DNA of 64,000 bases from an uncultured Colwellia sp. (GTDB lineage: Bacteria; Pseudomonadota; Gammaproteobacteria; Enterobacterales; Alteromonadaceae), in assembly GCA_913058145.1 (NCBI GenBank), contig CAJXQM010000008.1, positions 40,929 through 104,928 on the forward strand, in the 5' to 3' direction. Under the pieces are notes generated by a model. It was not told the DNA's origin, ran no database searches, and saw nothing but the letters and a program-made list of their open reading frames with translations. A program made the position numbers and the translations under genes. Positions 30,565 to 40,351 of this stretch are shown piece by piece; position 1 is the stretch's first letter, and every line of letters starts with the position of its first letter.

Positions 30565-32166
30565 ATGACAACAGAAACAATAAATGAATCGCTTGATGAT
30601 GCGCATAATGATGATCATCACGACCATAAAATGACGGGAATCAAACGTTGGTTATACACAACAAACCATAAAGATATTGGTACATTATATCTATGGTTTT
30701 CATTCATTATGCTGTTAACGGGTGGTGCACTAGCAATGGTTATCCGTGCTGAGTTATTCCAGCCAGGTTTACAAATTGTTGAGCCAGATTTTTTTAACCA
30801 GTTAACCACGGTACATGGATTGATTATGGTGTTTGGGGCGATTATGCCGGCATTTACTGGGTTTGCTAACTGGATGCTGCCTATGATGATCGGTGCGCCA
30901 GACATGGCTTTACCTCGCATGAATAACTGGAGCTTTTGGATTTTACCTTTTGCTTTTGCTATTTTACTTGGCTCATTTTTTATGGAAAGTGGCGCGCCTA
31001 ACTTCGGTTGGACATTCTATGCTCCATTATCAACCACCTATTCAAATGGTAGTACTGCCTTTTTTGTCTTTGCTGTTCACATTATGGGTATTTCTTCCAT
31101 CATGGGGGCAATTAATATAGTTGTTACCATTATGAATTTACGTGCTCCAGGCATGACTTACATGAAAATGCCACTCTTTGTTTGGACATTTTTTATTACA
31201 GCTTATCTTTTAATAGCTGTAATGCCTGTTCTGGCTGGCGTGGTGACTATGCTATTAACTGACACCTATTTTGGGACCAGTTTCTTTGATGCTGCAGGTG
31301 GTGGTGACCCCGTAATGTTCCAACATATCTTCTGGTTCTTTGGCCATCCTGAAGTGTACATTATGATTTTGCCTGCCTTTGGTATTGTTTCAACTATTAT
31401 TCCAGCTTTCTCTCGTAAGAAGCTATTCGGTTATAGTTCAATGGTTTATGCAACATCGTCTATTGCGTTGTTGTCATTTATTGTTTGGGCTCACCATATG
31501 TTTACTACAGGTATGCCATTATTTGGTGAGCTGTTCTTTATGTATTGCACGATGTTAATTGCAGTACCAACAGGGGTTAAGGTATTTAACTGGGTTGCCA
31601 CTATGTGGCGTGGTTCTCTGACTTTTGAGACCCCTATGTTGTTTTCTATCGCATTTGTTATCTTGTTCACTATTGGTGGCTTCTCTGGTTTGATGCTTGC
31701 ATTGACTCCAGTTGATTTTCAATATCATGATACTTACTTTGTCGTTGCCCATTTTCATTATGTACTCGTAACGGGTTCGTTATTCTCAATTTATGCAGGT
31801 GCTTATTTTTGGCTACCCAAATGGACTGGGCACATGTACAACGAATCTTTAGCTAAATGGCATTTCTGGTGTTCGTTGATTTCTGTGAATTTATTGTTTT
31901 TCCCTATGCATTTCTTAGGGTTAGCTGGTATGCCTCGACGTATTCCAGATTACGCATTACAGTTTGCTGATTTTAACAAGTGGGTTAGTATTGGTGGTTT
32001 TGCCTTTGGTCTGTCACAGTTAATTTTCTTAGCTGTTGTGATTAAATGTATTAAGGGCGGCAAGAAAGCGCCAGCTAAACCATGGGATGGCGCAGAAGGT
32101 TTGGAATGGACGGTGGCAAGCCCTGCACCGTATCACACTTTCAGTACACCACCGAAGATTGACTAG
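30565..32166 (+). CDS. coxA: Cytochrome c oxidase subunit I
   Basis: Catalytic subunit with heme a and the heme a3-CuB centre, twelve membrane helices. HxxIGTLY in NHKDIGTLYLWF, TVHGLIMVFG (heme a His), WFFGHPEVYI with the His-Tyr crosslink and Glu of the proton channel, WAHHMFTTG (CuB His pair) and VVAHFHYVLVTG are all seen. 533 aa. Three bases separate it from coxB. Confidence 0.97.
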   Translation: MTTETINESLDDAHNDDHHDHKMTGIKRWLYTTNHKDIGTLYLWFSFIMLLTGGALAMVIRAELFQPGLQIVEPDFFNQLTTVHGLIMVFGAIMPAFTGFANWMLPMMIGAPDMALPRMNNWSFWILPFAFAILLGSFFMESGAPNFGWTFYAPLSTTYSNGSTAFFVFAVHIMGISSIMGAINIVVTIMNLRAPGMTYMKMPLFVWTFFITAYLLIAVMPVLAGVVTMLLTDTYFGTSFFDAAGGGDPVMFQHIFWFFGHPEVYIMILPAFGIVSTIIPAFSRKKLFGYSSMVYATSSIALLSFIVWAHHMFTTGMPLFGELFFMYCTMLIAVPTGVKVFNWVATMWRGSLTFETPMLFSIAFVILFTIGGFSGLMLALTPVDFQYHDTYFVVAHFHYVLVTGSLFSIYAGAYFWLPKWTGHMYNESLAKWHFWCSLISVNLLFFPMHFLGLAGMPRRIPDYALQFADFNKWVSIGGFAFGLSQLIFLAVVIKCIKGGKKAPAKPWDGAEGLEWTVASPAPYHTFSTPPKID

Positions 32167-32168
32167 AA

Positions 32169-32723
32169 ATGAGTAAAGGCACAGAGCAGCAAACTGATCG
32201 AAGTAACGGTAAAGTGATTAAAAAGCTAGTGTTGGTCGTGTTTGCAATGTTTGGGTTTGGCTTTGCACTTGTGCCTTTATACGATGTTTTTTGTGATATT
32301 ACCGGTTTGAACGGTAAAACCAACGATGTTGCTGTCGCGTATAAAAATGACGGTATTGATACTACACGTACAGTGAAAGTTCAGTTTATTACCCGAATGG
32401 CTAAAGGAATACCTTGGCAATTTGAGCCGGTAATAAATGAGATATTGGTTCACCCCGGTGAAGTAAAATTTGTTAATTTTTACGCAAAAAACAAATCTAA
32501 ACGCGATATTATTGGGAAAGCAGTACCTTCAGTTTCTCCAGGGATAGCCGGTGGTTATTTTCAAAAGATAGAGTGTTTTTGTTTTACGCATCAGCCGTTG
32601 AAAGCGGGTGAAGAAGTAGAAATGGGCTTACAGTTTTATGTTGATATTGATTTGCCAAGTGAAATAAATACGCTAACGTTGTCGTATACTTTATACGAGA
32701 TTAGCGCGAAAGTGGATTCATAG
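32169..32723 (+). CDS. ctaG: Cytochrome c oxidase assembly protein CtaG/Cox11
   Basis: Periplasm-facing copper chaperone that loads CuB of subunit I. One membrane helix near residues 18-38, then LVPLYDVFCDITGLNGK and the copper motif KIECFCFTHQPL. 184 aa is standard. It starts two bases after coxA, as in most such operons. Confidence 0.95.
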   Translation: MSKGTEQQTDRSNGKVIKKLVLVVFAMFGFGFALVPLYDVFCDITGLNGKTNDVAVAYKNDGIDTTRTVKVQFITRMAKGIPWQFEPVINEILVHPGEVKFVNFYAKNKSKRDIIGKAVPSVSPGIAGGYFQKIECFCFTHQPLKAGEEVEMGLQFYVDIDLPSEINTLTLSYTLYEISAKVDS

Positions 32724-32773
32724 AAGCCTGAATATAAGGGCTCTTATTTAAGATAAGAGAAAAAGGAACAAAA

Positions 32774-33658
32774 ATGACTACAAAAGAATATGAAAGTTAT
32801 TATGTACCAGCGCAAAGTCATTGGCCAATAGTTGGCGCAGTGGCATTATTTATGATTGCTTTTGGTGCGGCTAATTATGTTACCGACTTTAAAAATGAAG
32901 TTAATGGTTACGGCGGTTACTTACTATTAGGCGGTATTGCCTTAGTTATTTATATGCTGTTCGGTTGGTTTAGTAATGTTATTAATGAATCAATGAGCGG
33001 AAAATATAGCCACCAAATGGATAATTCATTCAGGCAAGGAATGAGCTGGTTTATTTTTTCCGAAGTGATGTTTTTTGCTGCGTTTTTTGGTGCACTGCTA
33101 TATGTACGTTCATTCTCCGTACCTTGGTTAGGTGGTGCAGGTAATAATTTTGAAACAGGGGCTGTTTTGTGGCCTGATTTTACGGCCAGTTGGCCTTTAT
33201 TAAAAACCCCTGGCGGCACAGAAACTACTGCAATGGGTTGGTTTGGATTACCGTTAATTAACACCGTTTTATTATTAACTTCATCGATAACCGCTCACTT
33301 TGCTCATGTGGCTTTAGAACAAAATAAACGCCCTCAATTAAAAGCTTGGTTAGGGTTAACGATTATTTTGGGTTTAGCTTTCTTGTTTTTTCAAGTATTA
33401 GAATATTCACATGGTTATTCTGATGAAATGCAATTGTATTTAACCAGTGGTATTTATGGCAATACCTTTTATATGCTGACAGGTTTTCATGGTATGCATG
33501 TAACGCTAGGTTGCATTATGTTAATCGTGATGTTTTTTAGGATATTAAAAGGGCATTTCACATCAGATAATCATTTTGCTTTTCAAGCCGCCAGTTGGTA
33601 TTGGCATTTTGTAGACGTAGTTTGGGTAATCCTATTTGTCTTCGTCTACATATTGTGA
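32774..33658 (+). CDS. coxC: Cytochrome c oxidase subunit III
   Basis: Seven-helix structural subunit. YYVPAQSHWPIVGA, FIFSEVMFFAAFFGALLY, THxAHVALEQ-type helix SSITAHFAHVALEQ, and FHGMHVTLG with ASWYWHFVDVVWVILFVFVYI at the end are signatures. 294 aa. Confidence 0.96.
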   Translation: MTTKEYESYYVPAQSHWPIVGAVALFMIAFGAANYVTDFKNEVNGYGGYLLLGGIALVIYMLFGWFSNVINESMSGKYSHQMDNSFRQGMSWFIFSEVMFFAAFFGALLYVRSFSVPWLGGAGNNFETGAVLWPDFTASWPLLKTPGGTETTAMGWFGLPLINTVLLLTSSITAHFAHVALEQNKRPQLKAWLGLTIILGLAFLFFQVLEYSHGYSDEMQLYLTSGIYGNTFYMLTGFHGMHVTLGCIMLIVMFFRILKGHFTSDNHFAFQAASWYWHFVDVVWVILFVFVYIL

Positions 33659-33816
33659 TGTTAACTGCGTTGATAAACACGTAATAACGGCATTGAAGGT
33701 ACTCATTGACTAGCGTCAACTCCGTGCCTTCGCTTTGTTCTAACGTGTCTATCTTTGCATTGAACTATCACAGGTAATAGCAATAGAAAGTTAAAGGTAC
33801 TTTTCAGAAAAAAGAA

Positions 33817-34038
33817 TTAATGAGGTCTAGGGTTAGGGGTTATTAATCCAGTTGATAAGCCAATAAGTAGTAATATGACAATGGCAACGGATAGCATTAA
33901 CCTTCGACCAATAGATTTACTCATAGGCGGCTTATTAGGATCATTTTTATTCATAATCAAGAGCGCGCAAAATAAGTTGTAAACCATAAAAGCGAGCATA
34001 GCGACAATAACAATTTTAAATAACAAAAAAACTCCCAT
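33817..34038 (-). CDS. Twin transmembrane protein, DUF2909 family
   Basis: A 73-aa protein with two membrane helices (about 4-26 and 48-66) joined by a polar loop with GRRLMLSVAI. This family is found in gammaproteobacterial oxidase clusters, opposite in strand to the rest as here. Function unknown; an assembly role is inferred from location only. Confidence 0.8.
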   Translation of the reverse strand: MGVFLLFKIVIVAMLAFMVYNLFCALLIMNKNDPNKPPMSKSIGRRLMLSVAIVILLLIGLSTGLITPNPRPH

Positions 34039-34090
34039 AATTTTATATCGTTAAGTCAAGCTTAACACGTTGTAAGGAAATAACCTTTAG

Positions 34091-34849
34091 GTGTCAAGTC
34101 GTAACAAAATGAATGTTCTGTGGATAATAGTTACTGTGCTTGTTTTTTCCGCATTAGTAAAGCTTGGTTTTTGGCAAAATAGCAGGGCGTCAGAAAAAGA
34201 GCAGCGCTTATTGCGAATTGAGCAGCTTAAATCACAAAATCCTCTGTCGTTGCAACAAGTAAATGCACTTGCAGTAAACGAAAATATTAATGACATGCCA
34301 GTAACCATTGAAGGGATGTTTAATGAACAGGCCGTATTTCTACTAGACAACCAAGTTAATAAAGGCCGCTTAGGCTATCGAGCCTATCAAGTGTTAATGG
34401 TTGATCAATATGCTGTATTGGTCAATCTTGGTTGGGTACAAGGGTCTATTAATAGACAAGAGTTACCTCAAATAAAATCATTATCGGGTAAGCATCATAT
34501 TCATGGGAATGTGCGTTTAATTGAAGTGGGTATTCAATTACAAGAACAGGTTTTCAGTGATATACAATGGCCATTAAGAATTCAGCAAGTAGAGTTAGAT
34601 AAATTTTCGACATTAATTAACCATCAGCTATTGCCCTTTGTTATTTATTTAGATAAAAAGGAAGAGATAGGGTTTGAAAAAAATTGGCAGCCTATCGTGA
34701 TGCCCCCAGAAAAACATCGAGCTTATGCTTTTCAATGGTTTAGTTTAGCTGTTGCTTGGTTCATTTTAATGGTGTGGGCTAAATTTGGCGCTAGAAAAAA
34801 AAGTGTATCTAATAAAAATAATAATTCACCTTTGAAAAAAGAGGCCTAA
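34091..34849 (+). CDS. SURF1 family cytochrome oxidase assembly protein
   Basis: A 252-aa protein with membrane helices at both ends (about 7-24 and 209-228) and a soluble periplasmic middle. LGFWQNSRASEKEQRL, VNKGRLGYRAYQVL, VNLGWVQG and HRAYAFQWFSLA are SURF1 marks. It assists heme a delivery to subunit I. GTG start at 34091; an ATG at 34109 is possible. Confidence 0.9.
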   Translation: MSSRNKMNVLWIIVTVLVFSALVKLGFWQNSRASEKEQRLLRIEQLKSQNPLSLQQVNALAVNENINDMPVTIEGMFNEQAVFLLDNQVNKGRLGYRAYQVLMVDQYAVLVNLGWVQGSINRQELPQIKSLSGKHHIHGNVRLIEVGIQLQEQVFSDIQWPLRIQQVELDKFSTLINHQLLPFVIYLDKKEEIGFEKNWQPIVMPPEKHRAYAFQWFSLAVAWFILMVWAKFGARKKSVSNKNNNSPLKKEA

Positions 34850-34854
34850 GTAGT

Positions 34855-35466
34855 ATGAGCACCATAGATCGACCTGAAAATAACAGCAATTCAAATAACA
34901 GCAATTTAAATAAAAGTAATCCAAAGAAAAGTCGCCGTAGTTTGTTTTTGGTATTAGCTACTTTTGCTTTACCTATTATTTTAGCTAAAGTTGCTTTAGA
35001 GGCGCAATGGTTAGATATGGGGGTGACTAACAAAGGTACGTTATTAACTAATGAATTAACCTTAGAGCAATTAGGCTTAAAGACTACAGATTTTGAGCAA
35101 CACTGGCTTATTATATACAGCCTTCCAGAGCAGTGCTCTATCCATTGTCAGCAAACGTTGGAAACGGTACACAATACCTATGTTGCCTTGGGTAAAGAGA
35201 TGCCAAGAGTTTTTCCTGTCGCATTATATCAAAATGAATTATCTACTGAGCAACGTCAAAAAATTTCACAAAGTAAATGGCAGTTATTGGCTATGCCAGA
35301 GCAAGCAAAACAGCAGATAGTGACATCGCAAATCTTTATTGTAGACCCGCTAGGCAATGTTTTTTTAAGTCACCAATTACCTGAAAATACCAAGCAGTTA
35401 CCACAGCTAGGTAAACAAATATTGGCCGATATGAAAAAGCTGCTTAAATATTCGAAGGTGGGTTAG
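34855..35466 (+). CDS. Uncharacterised oxidase-cluster protein with Sco-like CX3C motif
   Basis: A 203-aa protein with an Asn/Ser-rich N-terminus, one membrane helix (about 29-47) and a soluble domain of probable thioredoxin fold. IIYSLPEQCSIHC holds two cysteines three residues apart, the spacing of the Sco copper site (CPDIC in the Sco protein encoded nearby). SQIFIVDPLGNVFLSH matches the later Sco strand but no conserved His is obvious. Located between SURF1 and ctaA, it probably serves copper or thiol handling of the oxidase. No published name is known to me. Confidence 0.8.
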   Translation: MSTIDRPENNSNSNNSNLNKSNPKKSRRSLFLVLATFALPIILAKVALEAQWLDMGVTNKGTLLTNELTLEQLGLKTTDFEQHWLIIYSLPEQCSIHCQQTLETVHNTYVALGKEMPRVFPVALYQNELSTEQRQKISQSKWQLLAMPEQAKQQIVTSQIFIVDPLGNVFLSHQLPENTKQLPQLGKQILADMKKLLKYSKVG

Positions 35467-35469
35467 CAC

Positions 35470-36489
35470 GTGGATGATAATCTTTATACACAACACAATC
35501 ATGTGATAAGAAAATTAGTTTTTGTCAGTATTTTACTGGCGTTGATAGTGGTTACTTTAGGCGCTCATGCTCGACTAACTCATGCAGGACTAGGCTGTCC
35601 CGATTGGCCTGGCTGTTATGGTTTAATTGATGTACCCGAAACAGCTGAGCAAATAGCGTTAGCTGAACAAGTATATCCTCAAAGCCAAGTTGAACCAGTT
35701 AAAGCATGGAATGAAATGATCCATCGCTATTTCGCAGGGTTGCTGGGTTTATTGATACTCGCTATTGCTTTTATTTCTGTTAAAAAACGTGCTCAAGGTA
35801 CTCCTTTAGGGTTACCGCTGCTCATCCTTGTTGTTGTGACTTTTCAGGCGGCGTTAGGTATGTGGACAGTAACCATGAAGCTTATGCCCATAGTGGTTAT
35901 GGGGCATTTGTTGGGTGGTTTTACTACCTTAAGTTTACTCTTTTTACTGTATTTACGGTTAAACCCACACCGTGTTAATCGCGGCGATTTTTCTATAAAA
36001 AAATATGGCCGATTTGCCCTGTTGGGAATCGTCCTTTTAACTGGGCAAATAGCATTAGGCGGTTGGACATCGTCTAATTATGCCGCATTGAGTTGTGTTG
36101 AGTTACCTATTTGCCAATCAGGTTGGCAAGAGCAAATAACTTTTGAAAATTCTTTTGACTTAATCCCCCCTGAGCGGGAAAGTTATGAATTTGGGCATCT
36201 ATCTCATGATGAACGAGTTACCATTCATGTGGTACATCGATTTGGTGCTATTATCATAACAATATACTTAACGTGGCTGTTGTTGATGATCTACTTTAAA
36301 GCACAAACCTCAACATTTAAAGCGTCTGCTGTTGTCGCTGGGTTAGCGTTGATCATTCAGGTCAGTTTAGGGGTGAGTAATATTTGGTTTTCACTACCGT
36401 TATCTGTTGCGGTAGGACATAACTTAGTTGCTGCTTTGTTACTGCTCGCACTAATCAAATTAACTTACCGACTACGTCGAAATATATAG
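35470..36489 (+). CDS. ctaA: Heme A synthase
   Basis: Oxidises heme O to heme A in the inner membrane. Eight helices; GAHARLTHAGLGCPDWPGCYG near the first helices, IHRYFAGLLG, GHLLGGFTTLS, VVHRFGAIII and GHNLVAALLLLA contain the heme-ligating histidines. The paired Cys in CPDWPGC and the second set in CVELPICQSGW are present. 339 aa; GTG start at 35470. Confidence 0.95.
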   Translation: MDDNLYTQHNHVIRKLVFVSILLALIVVTLGAHARLTHAGLGCPDWPGCYGLIDVPETAEQIALAEQVYPQSQVEPVKAWNEMIHRYFAGLLGLLILAIAFISVKKRAQGTPLGLPLLILVVVTFQAALGMWTVTMKLMPIVVMGHLLGGFTTLSLLFLLYLRLNPHRVNRGDFSIKKYGRFALLGIVLLTGQIALGGWTSSNYAALSCVELPICQSGWQEQITFENSFDLIPPERESYEFGHLSHDERVTIHVVHRFGAIIITIYLTWLLLMIYFKAQTSTFKASAVVAGLALIIQVSLGVSNIWFSLPLSVAVGHNLVAALLLLALIKLTYRLRRNI

Positions 36490-36498
36490 GAAAAACTT

Positions 36499-37413
36499 AT
36501 GTCGAATGAAATGATGAGTGACACAGAAGTGGCTCCAATAATTATGCCTAAATGGCGTGCGTATTATGATCTCACTAAGCCTAAAGTCGTCGCGCTATTA
36601 GTACTTACTGCTGTGGTTGGTATGAGTCTATCTGTTCCAGGAGGCTTGCCCTGGCAATTGTTTATACCTGCTATGCTGGGTATTGGTTTATTGTCCTCAT
36701 CTGCGGCGGCAATTAATCATATTGTTGATGAAAAAATAGATGCGATTATGGGGCGTACTCATAATCGTCCTTTACCTGAAGGGAGAATTACCACCAATAA
36801 TGCTATTGTGTTTGCCTGTAGTCTTGCCGTGTTAGGTTTTACATTACTTATGGTGTTGGTGAACCCCTTAACGGCGTATTTAACCTTAGCTGGCTTGGTG
36901 GGATATAGTTTTGTCTATACGTTATATTTGAAGCGAGCGACGCCACAAAATATCACTATTGGTGGTTTGGCAGGAGCAATTCCGCCTTTACTTGGTTGGA
37001 CGGCGATGACTAACCAAATAGACCCGAATGCTTTATTATTAGTCCTATTAATATTCACTTGGACACCGCCTCATTTTTGGGCGCTAGCTATTCATCGTAA
37101 AGATGATTACGCCAAGGTCAATATTCCCATGTTACCCGTAACCCACGGTGTTAGTTTTACTAAAACACAAATCTTGCTTTATACAGTATTGCTGTTTGTA
37201 GTTGGCTTATTGCCCTATTTAGTGGGTATGAGTAATTGGTTGTATTTGATTGGCGCAGTTACCCTCAATTTAATGTTTTTTGCTTATGCGTGGAAACTTA
37301 AATTTCATGCGGATGAAAATACTGCGATGGATACGTTTAAATTTTCAATCATTCATCTTATGTTATTATTTGTGATTCTATTGCTTGATCATTATTTATT
37401 GCCTGTTGGTTGA
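36499..37413 (+). CDS. ctaB: Protoheme IX farnesyltransferase (heme O synthase)
   Basis: UbiA-type prenyltransferase that makes heme O from heme B, the substrate of CtaA. The prenyl-diphosphate motif [20 protein letters not shown] (about residues 73-92) and [19 protein letters not shown] are family signatures, in a protein of about nine helices. 304 aa. Nine bases after ctaA. Confidence 0.95.
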   Translation: MSNEMMSDTEVAPIIMPKWRAYYDLTKPKVVALLVLTAVVGMSLSVPGGLPWQLFIPAMLGIGLLSSSAAAINHIVDEKIDAIMGRTHNRPLPEGRITTNNAIVFACSLAVLGFTLLMVLVNPLTAYLTLAGLVGYSFVYTLYLKRATPQNITIGGLAGAIPPLLGWTAMTNQIDPNALLLVLLIFTWTPPHFWALAIHRKDDYAKVNIPMLPVTHGVSFTKTQILLYTVLLFVVGLLPYLVGMSNWLYLIGAVTLNLMFFAYAWKLKFHADENTAMDTFKFSIIHLMLLFVILLLDHYLLPVG

Positions 37414-37416
37414 TCT

Positions 37417-38037
37417 ATGAACAACTATTTTTTAGGTCTTATCGCGATAGCGGCAATGGTGATCGGTATTGTAAGCTTTAACACTATCACTAAGCTAACG
37501 CCCCCTGAGCATGCTTTATATTATCAACAGTCCAGAGAAATTAAACCTTTTGAATTAATAGATCATCATGGGCAACCCTTTACTAAAGAAGCGCTTAATA
37601 ATAAATGGTCCTTAGTGTTTTTTGGTTATACCTCTTGCCCAGATATTTGCCCCACGACATTACAAAACTTAAATTTTATCCATGAGGATTTGAAAGCTAT
37701 TGCTCAGAATAGCCAAGTGTTACTAGTGAGTGTTGATCCTCAGAATGATAGCCAAGAAAAATTGTCGCAATATATTGCTTATTTTAATAGTGAATTTATA
37801 GCACTACGAGCGGGGCATGAGGTGTTATTCCCATTTGCACGTAATATGGGCTTAATGTACGCGATAAGTGGAGAAGATGATGATTACTCGGTAGATCATA
37901 GTGCTTCTTTGGTATTAATTAATCCTGATGGTAAAATAGCGGCTATTTTTAAACCCGAAGAAGCCATGGGGTCAGTCCCAGGTATTGATAGCGATAAACT
38001 ATTAAGCGACTTTCAAAAAATAGTCGCATTGTATTAA
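37417..38037 (+). CDS. SCO1/SenC/PrrC family copper chaperone
   Basis: A membrane-anchored thioredoxin-like protein (206 aa) that delivers copper to CuA. The anchor is residues 4-24, the copper motif FGYTSCPDICPTTL is near residue 72, and the third ligand His is in YSVDHSASLVLI. Last gene of the oxidase operon, three bases after ctaB. Confidence 0.93.
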   Translation: MNNYFLGLIAIAAMVIGIVSFNTITKLTPPEHALYYQQSREIKPFELIDHHGQPFTKEALNNKWSLVFFGYTSCPDICPTTLQNLNFIHEDLKAIAQNSQVLLVSVDPQNDSQEKLSQYIAYFNSEFIALRAGHEVLFPFARNMGLMYAISGEDDDYSVDHSASLVLINPDGKIAAIFKPEEAMGSVPGIDSDKLLSDFQKIVALY

Positions 38038-38133
38038 GGTCCGTGATGAGTAAGAAAAGTTAGGAGTAACGAAAAGCCCAAGCTGTCTCGTAATTATTAA
38101 CGAGTAAGGTAGGGTGCCGGTTACTGATAGTAA

Positions 38134-39195
38134 TTACAAGTGGTACCAATCACCGCTTTCTTTCAAAATAAACCAGGGTTTTGAATACCAATAATAACGG
38201 CCAGGTTTGCTGATGCTGGCGGCAGTACAGTTACAACGTACTCTTCCTATAGGTAAGTCACCGCTGAAATAAATAGTGAAGCGACGATCTCCCTGCCAAT
38301 CGATTTTCTGTTTCCCCAATCCTGATATATAACAATGTAATCCCGATTTATAAAAGTCATCAGTTTCTATATTGAAAGTGATACTTTTAGCTTTTTTGAA
38401 TTCAAAAATGGTTTTAGCTTGTTCACCTTGTAATGTAATCTTAAATGGCAACGAATTGAGTTTATCTCGTAAAGCTGAAATTTTATCATATGGCATCGAT
38501 ACGGGAAAACGGGAGATACTTGTTAAATCTGAGGATAAACCAACTGCACCCGATTGTTGAGAGAAACCAATAAAGCTATTTTCTTTAACCCAAGATTGTA
38601 TTTCAGGGTTATATTCACCGTAAGGATAGGCCAAATAATGCCAACTTTGCCCAGTTTTTTCTTTAATAATGGTTTCAGCTTTTAAGAGTAATGTTGTTTG
38701 ATGTTCTAGCCATTGCTGTTGAGATAAATTATCTATTATCCGTGTTAATGAATCATGTTCAAACCCATGATTAGCAATGATGACGCCCTTATCACCTAAG
38801 GCTTTTAATTGTGCCCATGAAAGGTAATGTGAATCTTTTTTACTGTCATTACGATTGATAATGCTGGGATTAACGTAAATAGTGAAGGGATAATTATACT
38901 CATCAAGTAAGGGTTTAGCCTGAGTTAATACATCGATATAAGCATCATCAAAGGTAATCGCAACAGTTTTATCTTTTAATGGTTGTTGATTTTTTATGTT
39001 ATTAATTATTTGCGATAACGGAACAACATTAAAACTATTTTCTTGTAAATACTTCAGGTGTACCGCAAATTGCTTAGGTGTGATGCTCGTACTTTTGGGC
39101 GAAGTATCACTAACATGATGGTATTGTAAAATTACGGCCCCGAAACTGGAAAAATGAAATAACAGTAAAAAAATGACTAAAAGGGGAGTTCTCAT
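38134..39195 (-). CDS. Polysaccharide deacetylase family protein
   Basis: A 353-aa exported carbohydrate esterase 4 protein with a signal peptide (about residues 1-19). The NodB domain shows LQYHHVSD, VAITFDDAYIDV (metal and catalytic Asp), NHGFEHDSLTR (metal His) and LAYPYGEYN. A C-terminal beta-rich domain of about 100 aa follows. Its ATG overlaps the VanZ-like stop by four bases. It resembles the deacetylase half of PgaB; the substrate glycan is unknown. Confidence 0.85.
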   Translation of the reverse strand: MRTPLLVIFLLLFHFSSFGAVILQYHHVSDTSPKSTSITPKQFAVHLKYLQENSFNVVPLSQIINNIKNQQPLKDKTVAITFDDAYIDVLTQAKPLLDEYNYPFTIYVNPSIINRNDSKKDSHYLSWAQLKALGDKGVIIANHGFEHDSLTRIIDNLSQQQWLEHQTTLLLKAETIIKEKTGQSWHYLAYPYGEYNPEIQSWVKENSFIGFSQQSGAVGLSSDLTSISRFPVSMPYDKISALRDKLNSLPFKITLQGEQAKTIFEFKKAKSITFNIETDDFYKSGLHCYISGLGKQKIDWQGDRRFTIYFSGDLPIGRVRCNCTAASISKPGRYYWYSKPWFILKESGDWYHL

Positions 39196-39554
39196 GATGT
39201 TTCTCTAATAATAGTGTCAGTAAAAAACACCATTAATTTAGCTAATATAAACCCACAGACTAAGCCAAACGCATTTGCCGCCATGTCTAACCACTCACCA
39301 TAACGATTTACATAGGGTTGTATTAATTCTATCACACCACTAAAAGTGAGAAAAACAAACGTAATCAGCAACCAATGCTTAGGTTGGCGCAATGCTGTAG
39401 GTAACATTAATGCGGCATAGGCTATAAAATGATGGATTTTATCTGTGCCGGGAACATTAGGTAAACTAGCTGCAGGCCAAAGGGATAAGGTCGTAATACT
39501 AACAAGTAGTAGTAAGGTAATGTGAAGCCAGTATTTTTCAATTAAGTGAATCAT
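39192..39554 (-). CDS. VanZ-like family protein
   Basis: A 120-aa integral membrane protein with about four helices. GTDKIHHFIAYAALM and SGVIELIQPYVNRYGEWLDMAANAFGL are the typical VanZ motifs. It overlaps the downstream deacetylase gene by four bases and so is coupled to it. VanZ proteins occur in exopolysaccharide and exosortase loci; function here is unknown. Confidence 0.85.
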   Translation of the reverse strand: MIHLIEKYWLHITLLLLVSITTLSLWPAASLPNVPGTDKIHHFIAYAALMLPTALRQPKHWLLITFVFLTFSGVIELIQPYVNRYGEWLDMAANAFGLVCGFILAKLMVFFTDTIIRETS

Positions 39555-39693
39555 TAAAGGGATTCTTTTCTACTCTCAGGGTTTTGTCAATTGAGAATAG
39601 TAAACCAACGAGTAGCAAAACACCTAAGTAACCGATGGCGATAAATAGTAAATCAACAACAAAAAGACCAAGACCAGTTGCAAAATAGACAAA
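39538..39693 (-). pseudogene. Start-less membrane protein remnant overlapping the VanZ start
   Basis: A minus-strand frame of 51 codons after a TAG at 39694-39696 encodes a hydrophobic hairpin, GLGLFVVDLLFIAIGYLGVL then LLVGLLF, ending in a polar tail EKNPFNDSLN. It has no good start codon and runs 17 bases into the VanZ-like gene. It looks like the C-terminal end of a lost membrane protein gene of the same operon. It could also be translated from a rare start. Confidence 0.4.
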
Positions 39694-39772
39694 CTACGTT
39701 TTGGATCTTGACCTTATTTAGCAAGTAAACTATTTATCTATTATCTCTTTCACGAACTTGTCGAAGGATGGC

Positions 39773-40351
39773 TTAGTAATATGAATGCTCACCGCGCTCA
39801 TGCTCAGTTGCATCTTTCACACCTTTTATTTCATTACCCATTAACTCAATCAGTTGCGTTTCAATACCATCTTTAACCGTCACATCAATTTGGGCACAAC
39901 CATTACAGCCACCACCAAATTGTAATACCGCATAACCGTCATCAGTTATTTCAACTAAGGTACATTCACCACCATGTCCAGCAAGTTGTGGGTTAACTTC
40001 AGCTTGGAGAAAATAATGTACACGCTCAAAAAGTGATGCGTCGTCAGCGACTTTGCGTAACTTAGCGTTGGGAGCTTTTAAGGTCAGTTGTGAGCCCATT
40101 TGATCGGTAACAAAATCGATTTCGGCCTCTTCTAAGAAACTTTTACTGTCCGCATCAACCATGGCGGAAAAACCTTCAAAAGGTAATGTAATATCATCGG
40201 GCTCTACTGCATCAGCAGGACAATATGAAACACCACATTCAGCTTTAGCTGTTCCTGGGTTGACAACAAATACACGAATATGTGTGCCTTCTGCTTGTTG
40301 AGATAGCAGTTTAGCAAAATGCTCTTGGGCGGTAGGTGAAATAGTGATCAT
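39773..40351 (-). CDS. nfuA: Fe-S biogenesis protein NfuA
   Basis: Carrier of 4Fe-4S clusters to apoproteins under stress. The N-terminal degenerate A-type domain has [18 protein letters not shown], and the C-terminal Nfu domain has the cluster motif [19 protein letters not shown]. 192 aa is standard. Gene order nfuA-comF with a bioH relic beyond is the conserved enterobacterial arrangement. Confidence 0.95.
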   Translation of the reverse strand: MITISPTAQEHFAKLLSQQAEGTHIRVFVVNPGTAKAECGVSYCPADAVEPDDITLPFEGFSAMVDADSKSFLEEAEIDFVTDQMGSQLTLKAPNAKLRKVADDASLFERVHYFLQAEVNPQLAGHGGECTLVEITDDGYAVLQFGGGCNGCAQIDVTVKDGIETQLIELMGNEIKGVKDATEHERGEHSYY

